Origin: an uncultured Pseudomonadota bacterium
GTDB lineage: Bacteria; SAR324; NAC60-12
Direction: 5' to 3'
Assembly: GCA_913052275.1 (NCBI GenBank)
Contig: CAJXDX010000128.1
Location: forward strand, 1-5,195
Length of the DNA stretch: 5,195 nt
Shown in pieces: positions 1 through 5,195 of the stretch; the first letter of the stretch is position 1; each line of letters starts with the position of its first letter. Made by a program: the position numbers and the translations under genes. The notes under the pieces are model-generated. The model had not been told where the DNA came from, did not search any database, and saw only the letters and a program-made list of their open reading frames with translations.

Positions 1-2114
1 GTTTCAATCCGAATATCAGCATCATTATTCTGCCTGGATGCAGTTTCAGAATTGATTATTGTCACACCTGCATCTTTGATTATCTTTGTTATTTGAAATA
101 AAATTCCGGCTCCGTCAATTACCTGCAAGTGAAGAATATGCTGTTGGGTTAATTTTTCGGAAATGTTCCATGCTACTTCAACAGGAATTTTGCCGGGATG
201 AACTTTGTTTTTTTTGCTCGAAGAACTTACGCAATTAGAATGGTGTATTTCAATTTCCTTGTCTTCATGAATAAAACCTCTAATTTTATCTCCAGGGATC
301 GGGGAACAACAATTTGCCATTCGAATCAGCGGATTTTGGATATCTTCAATCAGGAAAATATTTTTCTCGCCGCCAAATAATTTTTCCCATAATTCATGGT
401 TAATCATACCCTTTAAGCGGCCGCTTTGTTTAAAATCAAGCAGTTTATGTTTCCGAAGAAATTTTTGCAGAGGCCTTTTTTGCAAACCTATTTCCTGTAG
501 AAATTTGTTTGCTGTCAATTTTTCTTCTTTCAATGCGTTCTTTACCGGTTTGGTGTTAAGCCATTTTTCAACACCTTGTTGTTCCCCTTTTTCTCGTAAT
601 TTTCTCTCAAGCAGGACCCTGCCTGAATTTCTTGCACTCACTACTTTTTGCAGTTCTAAAGCACGTTTGATTTGAGAGCGGCTTTTTGCTGTTTTAACCT
701 GGTCAAGCCATGATTCTTTTGGATGAACTCCGGGATCAGTGATAATTTGCAGGGCTTCTCCTGTGAACAACTGTCTTTCTCGCGGCACCCTTTTTTTGCT
801 TGCGCCAAATGATGTGGGGTTTACCAGAGCACCTATGCAGTGGTTGCCGAGATCCGAGTGGATTCCATAAGCAAAATCAAGTACTGTTGCACCTTTAGGA
901 AACACCAGCATATCACCTTTTGGTGAGTAAATCTGAACCTGGTCAGACTGAACGTAACCCAAGACTTCTGACATTCGTACATCTTTATCACCTGCCATAT
1001 GATCGAGCTGGCTAAGGTACAGCTGGTAATAGTCAGCAATTTCAGCAGGGTTCCTCTGCCAATGAGCAATTATTCCAAACTGATTTTTTTTCAACATTTC
1101 GTCTGAGACAATTTCTAATCGAGTTTGCTCTCCTTCAATCCTTATCTCAGTCTGCAATCCTTCGTAGCCATTCCATAGTGGGTTGCTGATATAGTCTCTG
1201 ATTTTAAGCGGTATAACATTATAATTTGTATGTATAATCCCCAGTGCCTGAAAGCATGCCATGCTGTTTTTGACAACAACTCTGAACCCTTCCAATACAT
1301 GATCAATGGGATCTTGTTCCTTAATTTGAGAAGAAGGATGTACAAAAAGCGGTTCTACCTGATTGTATTCTAAATTCTGATTTTCAAGAGTTTTATGTAA
1401 AGAATTCTGCATTGCATGAATTGATGAAATTCGTGCTTGTTTCAGTTCATCAATCTCTTTCAGGATTTTTTGGTATCTCTTTGGGTATAGAAGCTTGAAG
1501 CAAAGTTCAGTATGTTCCTGGCAGATCTGAGACAGCCCTAAACGTTCTGCTATAGGCACATATACATTTAGCGTTTCCAGACTGATTCTCCTCTGTTTAT
1601 CACGCGGCATGAACTCCATGTCTCTCATATTGTCAAGCCTGTCAAAGAGCTTGATAATCAAAGCACGAACGTCCTGAGCCATTGTTTTCAGCATGCGCTG
1701 GTAAGTTGCCTCTAAATTGTCCCCTGCCTCAATTTTTGAACTTTCAGTTTTTTTGATTTTAGTAAGTCCCTTGACAATATCCGCGTACCAGTTTCCATAA
1801 CGCTTTTGGATATCCTTGTGGGTAATTTTGGTGTCTTCAATGATGTCATGAAGGAGGGCAGCAACAACGGTAGGAGCATCCAATCCGGCACGGCAAATGT
1901 AATTTGCCACTCTAAGAGGATGAATTATGACAGGTTGACCTGACTTTCTTGTTTGATTTTGATGATGCTTATTGATGTCAGCAATAGCCTGATCCAGCAG
2001 CTCTGAATCTCTGCTTGTACCGTATTCCTGCACATAGCTGCGAATCTGCTGATCCAATTCAACAATCAGGTTTTTGTCTTCATTGGATATTGATTTTTTA
2101 CTGACGGATGACAT
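1..2114 (-). CDS. spoT: RelA/SpoT-family ppGpp hydrolase with degenerate synthetase domain (3' end cut by window edge)
   Basis: Predicted to hydrolyse the alarmone (p)ppGpp in the cytosol. The frame is open from the ATG at 2114 to base 1 (704 codons); family members are usually 700-750 residues, so only the last few dozen are missing. Domains in order: an HD hydrolase (about 30-200) with R56, H65, the HDxxED motif at 89-94, D158 and N162, all matching the catalytic and metal-binding set; a synthetase-like region (about 250-352) ending in GIIAHW; TGS (393-460); a zinc-finger-like segment with C602, C603, PxPGD and C628; and an ACT domain from about 659, cut by the edge. The synthetase region is degenerate: the basic RPKxxYSI loop is absent, the catalytic Asp aligns with V273, YQSLHT has become YEGLQT, and the ExQIRT motif is lost. 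It is the last visible gene of a minus-strand operon. AGAAGGG lies unusually close (2 bases) before the start. The symbol follows from the hydrolase-plus-regulatory architecture; family membership is certain, hydrolase-only activity is inferred. Confidence 0.95.
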   Translation of the reverse strand, partial: MSSVSKKSISNEDKNLIVELDQQIRSYVQEYGTSRDSELLDQAIADINKHHQNQTRKSGQPVIIHPLRVANYICRAGLDAPTVVAALLHDIIEDTKITHKDIQKRYGNWYADIVKGLTKIKKTESSKIEAGDNLEATYQRMLKTMAQDVRALIIKLFDRLDNMRDMEFMPRDKQRRISLETLNVYVPIAERLGLSQICQEHTELCFKLLYPKRYQKILKEIDELKQARISSIHAMQNSLHKTLENQNLEYNQVEPLFVHPSSQIKEQDPIDHVLEGFRVVVKNSMACFQALGIIHTNYNVIPLKIRDYISNPLWNGYEGLQTEIRIEGEQTRLEIVSDEMLKKNQFGIIAHWQRNPAEIADYYQLYLSQLDHMAGDKDVRMSEVLGYVQSDQVQIYSPKGDMLVFPKGATVLDFAYGIHSDLGNHCIGALVNPTSFGASKKRVPRERQLFTGEALQIITDPGVHPKESWLDQVKTAKSRSQIKRALELQKVVSARNSGRVLLERKLREKGEQQGVEKWLNTKPVKNALKEEKLTANKFLQEIGLQKRPLQKFLRKHKLLDFKQSGRLKGMINHELWEKLFGGEKNIFLIEDIQNPLIRMANCCSPIPGDKIRGFIHEDKEIEIHHSNCVSSSSKKNKVHPGKIPVEVAWNISEKLTQQHILHLQVIDGAGILFQITKIIKDAGVTIINSETASRQNNDADIRIE

Positions 2115-2135
2115 TTCCCTTCTGGTTAAATAATT

Positions 2136-2792
2136 TTATTGCGGATTAATTCTTCCGCTTTGAGCATCACCACTGCAGTAACGCAAAGCTGATTCCTCTC
2201 GGACAGGCTTCCACCCAACTTCAAAACGCTGCTCCCACAAAGTTTTTCTTATTTCCCGGAACAGATCAAAACTGTCAGGATCAACCCAGAAAAAAAAGTA
2301 GTTTTGTTCAGGAGGATATTTTTTCATCAATGTCTGCATCAAGCCTCCGTGACGGGAAAACTTATGCCACCACTCTCCTGCTGCGGGTGAAGGCAAAAAT
2401 TCAATGCAATGTGTATGTCTTCCTCCAACAGTAAGTTTGATCGAATATTGATCAAGACTGAATTCTGTTGGTAATGGGTCCTTGCCGGAAAGATATTTTT
2501 TAAGCCTCTGATAAACTAAAGCCCGGTCAAGGTATAATAACCGGTCATCACGCAGTAAAATCAAAAGGCTGTTTTTTTGTGATGCATGTGACCAGGGAAT
2601 TTTCAGTTTTTCAATTTGTTTTTCAGGCTGCTCTTCAGACGATACTTGCTCTCTTTTATCCATTAATGAAAATACCGCCATAAATACTGCCAAAATGACA
2701 AGAATCCCCACATTGTTTGAAACAATGTCAACTAAAGAATCCAGATTTAAATAACTTTGCAAGTCACTTAAAAATGCCCGTTTTTTGCGCAT
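2136..2792 (-). CDS. ExbD/TolR-like single-pass inner-membrane protein
   Basis: 218 residues. A short basic N-terminus (MRKKR) is followed by LDSLVDIVSNNVGI running into one hydrophobic helix (about 24-43), then a charged linker and a soluble domain. D18 and D22 lie just before or at the start of the helix, where ExbD, TolR and MotB proteins carry the Asp that takes part in proton flow. The LDSLxDxxxNxVGI pattern is typical of divergent ExbD-like proteins. The C-terminal stretch at about 165-197 (FFFWVDPDSFDLFR, later EVGWKPV) resembles their periplasmic domain, where a 'vRPdgf..fr...G.evGwepl' pattern recurs; a positive-inside orientation fits. The role as the stator or motor half of a proton-driven complex is inferred, and no ExbB/TolQ partner is visible. 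The gene lies 11 bases after the TPR gene and 21 before the RelA/SpoT gene. I chose the ATG at 2792; an in-frame TTG at 2795 would add one residue. No clear Shine-Dalgarno is seen, so translational coupling is likely. Confidence 0.88.
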   Translation of the reverse strand: MRKKRAFLSDLQSYLNLDSLVDIVSNNVGILVILAVFMAVFSLMDKREQVSSEEQPEKQIEKLKIPWSHASQKNSLLILLRDDRLLYLDRALVYQRLKKYLSGKDPLPTEFSLDQYSIKLTVGGRHTHCIEFLPSPAAGEWWHKFSRHGGLMQTLMKKYPPEQNYFFFWVDPDSFDLFREIRKTLWEQRFEVGWKPVREESALRYCSGDAQSGRINPQ

Positions 2793-2803
2793 CAATTCAC
2801 ATC

Positions 2804-4630
2804 TTACTTAGATTCTTTTTGAGTTTGTTCACTTCTCTTGAATGCCTCTCGAGCCTGTGCTTTTTGTTTTTCCTGAAAAGAGTGCTGAAATTCATTGAAC
2901 CAGTTTGTAAATTTTTCAGCCAGGTCCGGACGTTTTATTCGGGAGCAAAGGTCGACTAGTTTTTTCAGGGTACTGTTTTGCGGATCTATTTTTATCGCTT
3001 CTTGATAGTGATTAATTGCTGCTTTAAACTTCCCATTTGATTCTTCATCCTCTGCCAGGCGGATCTTTTCAGCAATTTTTATTTGAACCTCATCTTTCTC
3101 CATTTTTTTAAGAATTTGCTCTAGCTCAAATACTTTGTTTTCATTTTCCAATAACCTGTGAATGCTGAGGGCTTTATGAATAAGTTTTTTGCTTTGCACA
3201 ATCTTTAGAGCTTTTTCAATTGCTATTGCAGCGTTACCGGGTTCATTTTTTTTCAGGTAGTTTTCTGTATCAGCCAAATATGCTGTATATATTGATTTCA
3301 ATCCTTCACGGGCCTCATTGTTTTGTCGGTTTTTACGTAGAACTCGTCTGAATATATCAAAAGCACCATCCCTATTTTTGTTGTCCAGGTAGAGCTTGGC
3401 AATTCTGCTCAGCAATTCTTCAGAGGCAATTTCAGGAATGAGAGGCTCATAAATCTCAAGGGCTTTTTTCTCACGCTTTTCCTGAAACAGTTTGTCTGCC
3501 GCTTCAAGGCATGAATTTACATCATAATCCCCCTGAGATCGTTCAAGCAGCTTAAATGTTGTGAAAAAACGTACACGCGATTTCTGAATCAATCCTTTAC
3601 GCTTAAGCAGGATTCCCAAGTTAACATTGCTGTAGCGATGATTTGGATTTTTACCAAGAATCCCCTGAAAAGTTTTAATTGCTTTATCAATTTCATTATT
3701 CTGAGAAATTGCAAGCAACAGGAAACATCGTAAATCAACATTGTCTTTTTCTCTCATCAGCAACCGTTTAAACACACGCTGGGCGATGTTTGCCTCATTA
3801 TGCTGCAGGCAATATATACCCAGTGAGAACAAAGCTTCTTCCTCCTCGGTGCTTTCTTTTTCCAGATTGGAAGTTATGTAATTGAATGTTTTGAGAGGAT
3901 CAATACTGCTTGATTCTGGTTGTTTTTCCTCTTTCTGCTCTTTTGTTTCAACATTAACACTGCTTGTTTCTTCGTCCTTTTCCTTTGATTCTTTTATTTC
4001 TTCTGATTGATTTATATCCCCTGCTGCATCTAAATTTTCTGGTAATTTTGTATCTTCTTTTTCTTGTATTTCTTCAGATTTTTGTTCTTGATCAGTTTCA
4101 TCCTTTTCTTCAGCAAAATGCTGATGCATGTCAATTAAATTCTCTATCCCTTCTTTTATGTCAGGCAGGACAAAGTCGGACATTTTTTCAAATTCGTTAA
4201 TTGCAGAAACAGCCATGCCGTCCTGAACTTCTACCCTGGCCATAGCTGCCGCCAGGTTATAGATAGCATATTTATTTTCTGCATCATGTTTCAGGCAGTG
4301 CTGATACATATTTTCTGCACGTTTCCAGTCATGTTTTTTTCGGTATGCGTTCCCAATAAGATTAGCAAGTTCAATGTTCTCTGGGTCCGTTTGAAGGATG
4401 TTAATTCCCAGGCTGATAATTGCATCAGGATTACCTCCGCCCTGCATTTCCTGGAACAGTTTGGTGACTGTTTCTGTAGCAAGTTCAGGGTTAAGTTCCA
4501 TTGCTTTGTTAAATTCTACAGCCGCCCAGTCAAAGAAATTTTTTTCCAGCAGACTTTTCCCACGTTCAAGGATTTCATAAATCTGCTTATCCGGTTCTTC
4601 TGAAACAAATAATTTCTTCAGTACTTTCAT
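2804..4630 (-). CDS. TPR-repeat protein with acidic low-complexity linker
   Basis: 608 residues, with no signal peptide or membrane helix, so probably cytoplasmic. TPR-like helical pairs are visible at about 16-49 (ending AMELNPE), 86-119 (NLIGNAYRKKHDWKRAENMYQ), 264-297, 298-330 (ending GKNPN), 331-363, 404-436 (LYLDNKNRDGAFDIFRR) and 517-551 (FKAAINHYQEAIKIDPQN). Residues about 173-241 form a Glu/Lys/Asp/Ser/Gln-rich linker between the N-terminal and C-terminal TPR blocks. The C-terminus is basic and polar. TPR proteins are protein-interaction scaffolds; nothing here indicates an enzyme. As first gene of the operon with the ExbD-like and RelA/SpoT-like genes, it could be the cytoplasmic adaptor joining them, which is a guess from position. 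The ATG at 4630 is the only sensible start: an in-frame TGA lies about 30 bases upstream with no other start codon between. The Shine-Dalgarno is poor (GGAT, 13 bases upstream). The exact partner and function are unknown. Confidence 0.93.
   Translation of the reverse strand: MKVLKKLFVSEEPDKQIYEILERGKSLLEKNFFDWAAVEFNKAMELNPELATETVTKLFQEMQGGGNPDAIISLGINILQTDPENIELANLIGNAYRKKHDWKRAENMYQHCLKHDAENKYAIYNLAAAMARVEVQDGMAVSAINEFEKMSDFVLPDIKEGIENLIDMHQHFAEEKDETDQEQKSEEIQEKEDTKLPENLDAAGDINQSEEIKESKEKDEETSSVNVETKEQKEEKQPESSSIDPLKTFNYITSNLEKESTEEEEALFSLGIYCLQHNEANIAQRVFKRLLMREKDNVDLRCFLLLAISQNNEIDKAIKTFQGILGKNPNHRYSNVNLGILLKRKGLIQKSRVRFFTTFKLLERSQGDYDVNSCLEAADKLFQEKREKKALEIYEPLIPEIASEELLSRIAKLYLDNKNRDGAFDIFRRVLRKNRQNNEAREGLKSIYTAYLADTENYLKKNEPGNAAIAIEKALKIVQSKKLIHKALSIHRLLENENKVFELEQILKKMEKDEVQIKIAEKIRLAEDEESNGKFKAAINHYQEAIKIDPQNSTLKKLVDLCSRIKRPDLAEKFTNWFNEFQHSFQEKQKAQAREAFKRSEQTQKESK
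3908..4114 (-). other. Acidic low-complexity linker within the TPR protein
   Basis: Codes for residues about 173-241 of the TPR protein. It is dominated by Glu, Lys, Asp, Gln and Ser, with repeated short EE/EK/KE words (for example EEIQEKED and EEIKESKEKDEE) and no aromatic residues. It should be disordered or an extended charged helix that separates the two TPR blocks. The purine-rich coding strand comes from GAA/AAA codons and is not a nucleic-acid signal. Confidence 0.75.
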
Positions 4631-4692
4631 ATAATTTGTGATTATCCAACAATTAATTCAGCATTAATAATCAGCTATTTCTGGCAATTTCA

Positions 4693-4706
4693 GATTAATG
4701 TTAATC
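4693..4706. promoter_or_regulatory. Inverted repeat GATTAA-TG-TTAATC over the operon start site
   Basis: A perfect dyad with two 6-base arms separated by 2 bases. It overlaps the downstream half of the predicted -10 (4704-4709) and the predicted start point near 4697. That is a classic place for a repressor operator. The arms are AT-only apart from the outer G/C pair, so chance is a real alternative in this base composition. Confidence 0.35.
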
Positions 4707-4732
4707 ATAACTTAAGGAAATGTGATTGTAAA
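4704..4732 (-). promoter_or_regulatory. Sigma70-type promoter for the TPR/ExbD-like/RelA-SpoT operon
   Basis: Read on the minus strand, the -35 is TTTACA (4732-4727; 5 of 6 matches to TTGACA), the spacer is exactly 17 bases, and the -10 is TATGAT (4709-4704; 5 of 6 to TATAAT). Transcription would start near 4697, giving a leader of about 67 bases before the ATG at 4630. This is the best minus-strand match I found in the gap. Predicted by consensus only. Confidence 0.6.
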
Positions 4733-4763
4733 TTCCAGTTTTCGGCAAAAAATCCTATTAAAC

Positions 4764-4778
4764 AATGATTTGATCATT
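4764..4778. repeat. Inverted repeat AATGAT-TTG-ATCATT
   Basis: A perfect dyad with 6-base arms and a 3-base centre. It is about 32 bases upstream of the -35 of the minus-strand promoter (centre near -74 relative to the predicted start), a position compatible with an activator site. It loosely recalls FNR/CRP-type TGAT...ATCA sites, but the spacing (TGAT-N3-ATCA) is not the FNR consensus (N4). Function unproven. Confidence 0.3.
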
Positions 4779-4924
4779 TTGAAAAATGTAGTAATTTATT
4801 TGTGAATAAAAAGTGAGATTTTTTGTTTAAAACTGAAATAACTAAAAAAATCATAAATTTTTCAGAAAAGACTTGCTAAAATCAGGCCGGATATGTCATT
4901 TTTTGTGAAGGTTTTTTCCTGAAT

Positions 4925-4954
4925 TTCACGTTTATCATAGATCATGTTTATAAT
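4925..4954 (+). promoter_or_regulatory. Sigma70-type promoter for the divergent acidic gene
   Basis: TTCACG (4925-4930; 4 of 6 to TTGACA) is followed by an 18-base spacer and a perfect TATAAT (4949-4954). The start would fall near 4961, giving a leader of about 60 bases before the ATG at 5023. The -10 is strong and the -35 weak, so activation or an alternative -35 is possible. Confidence 0.5.
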
Positions 4955-4958
4955 CTAT
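4937..4958. repeat. Inverted repeat ATAGAT-N10-ATCTAT spanning the plus-strand -10
   Basis: Two perfect 6-base arms (4937-4942 and 4953-4958) flank a 10-base centre that contains most of the TATAAT of the plus-strand promoter. The 16-base spacing between equivalent arm positions is between one and two helical turns. It could be an operator for the divergent gene or a by-product of AT richness. Confidence 0.25.
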
Positions 4959-5022
4959 AAGTACATCCCTTAAAATTTATTCAAATAATTGCATTTAAAC
5001 ATAGTCTCGAGATCGAATAACG

Positions 5023-5195
5023 ATGGAAGTTGAGTCTGAAGAAATTGATATAAAGCTCTCAGATGAAGACAGTCCTGCAGACATTTTGAGAGAATCAGAA
5101 GATATATCTTTATTTGCTGAGGATCATGGCACCGGGGAAACTTCGGAAGTTCCTGCTGATTCAAAACCTGGTGATGTTTTATCAGATTCGGAAGA
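5023..5195 (+). CDS. N-terminus of an acidic protein of unknown function (cut by right edge)
   Basis: The frame is open from the ATG at 5023 to the window edge (57 full codons). The last upstream in-frame stop is the TAG at 5002-5004, and there is no other start between. The visible part is strikingly acidic: it begins MEVESEEIDIKLSDEDSPAD and continues rich in Glu, Asp, Ser, Pro and Gly with almost no hydrophobic core. It is therefore probably a disordered leader ahead of a domain outside the window. There is no signal peptide. The gene is divergent from the TPR/ExbD-like/RelA-SpoT operon and has its own promoter candidate about 70 bases upstream of the start. No clear Shine-Dalgarno is seen, only GAG about 12 bases upstream. 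I do not recognise the protein. A real gene is favoured over chance by the uninterrupted frame, the promoter and the coherent amino-acid bias. Confidence 0.7.
   Translation, partial: MEVESEEIDIKLSDEDSPADILRESEDISLFAEDHGTGETSEVPADSKPGDVLSDSE

Larger units (their letters stand above)
4631..5022. other. AT-rich divergent intergenic region (392 bases)
   Basis: This gap separates the minus-strand operon from the plus-strand acidic gene. It is markedly more AT-rich than the flanking genes and has stops in all frames. It contains one promoter candidate for each direction, three short perfect inverted repeats and several A or T runs. I see no tRNA, no rRNA, no convincing riboswitch and no GC-rich hairpin followed by a T-run that would make a terminator. 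It is probably a regulatory region shared by both transcription units. Confidence 0.75.

Noticed and set aside
198..380. Short plus-strand frame opposite the RelA/SpoT gene
   Set aside because: It lies wholly antisense to a frame with clear zinc-finger and ACT motifs, and its product resembles no protein family.
833..1345. Two short minus-strand frames inside the RelA/SpoT gene
   Set aside because: They are in a different frame from the conserved synthetase-like and TGS coding sequence, which is uninterrupted, so they are shadows and not evidence of a frameshift.
1060..1365. Synthetase degeneracy as a pseudogene
   Set aside because: The frame is open from end to end for 704 codons and the flanking HD, TGS, zinc-finger-like and ACT segments are well kept, which argues for a functional specialised protein.
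2797..2802. ATG immediately followed by TGA on the minus strand between the TPR and ExbD-like genes
   Set aside because: A minimal start-stop could in principle modulate translation, but it has no Shine-Dalgarno and is best seen as chance in an 11-base gap.
3964..4603. Several frames opposite or overlapping the TPR gene, including a hydrophobic Leu/Phe-rich one
   Set aside because: The hydrophobicity is the expected complement of Glu/Lys-rich codons in the acidic linker; the TPR frame explains the region.
4640..4672. GATTAT ... ATAATC pairing in the TPR gene leader, considered as an RNA switch
   Set aside because: It is only A/U-rich 6-base arms with a large, asymmetrically bulged interior; there is no resemblance to a known riboswitch, and chance is likely at this base composition.
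4905..4929. Imperfect hairpin GTGAAGG ... CC ... TTCAC with an internal T-run, considered as a terminator
   Set aside because: The paired segments are bulged, the stem is weak, the T-run is in the loop and not after the stem, and no gene ends nearby.
4970..5164. 64-residue minus-strand frame at the right edge
   Set aside because: It is antisense to the open acidic plus-strand frame, its start lies within that gene, and it has no recognisable motif or promoter.

Overview
The window reads as AT-rich bacterial chromosome (roughly 60-65% A+T by eye), coding almost throughout. Nothing suggests a plasmid, phage, insertion sequence or CRISPR array. An ExbD/TolR-like inner-membrane protein points to a Gram-negative host. 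The style of the TPR protein and the RelA/SpoT homologue would suit a Desulfobacterota- or SAR324-like lineage, but that is an impression and not a demonstrated placement.

Layout. Three genes lie head-to-tail on the minus strand and look like one operon, transcribed from right to left. First is a 608-residue cytoplasmic TPR protein with a long acidic linker (4630 to 2804). After 11 bases comes a 218-residue single-pass membrane protein resembling the ExbD/TolR subunit of a proton-channel motor (2792 to 2136). After 21 bases comes a RelA/SpoT-family protein (2114 down to base 1, running off the left edge with 704 codons visible). A 392-base AT-rich intergenic region (4631-5022) separates this operon from a divergent plus-strand gene that starts at 5023 and runs off the right edge; only a very acidic N-terminus is visible. 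The intergenic region holds one good sigma70-type promoter candidate in each direction and three short perfect inverted repeats, two of which overlap the promoters.

Biology. The RelA/SpoT homologue keeps every ppGpp-hydrolase residue I can place, but its synthetase domain has lost the catalytic signature while remaining foldable in outline. The simplest reading is a hydrolase-only, SpoT-like enzyme that still carries TGS, Cys-rich zinc-finger-like and ACT regulatory domains. Its pairing with a TPR scaffold and an ExbD-like membrane subunit is unusual. It allows the hypothesis, from context alone, that alarmone breakdown is linked to a membrane or proton-motive-force-driven complex. The matching MotA/TolQ/ExbB channel subunit is not in this window.
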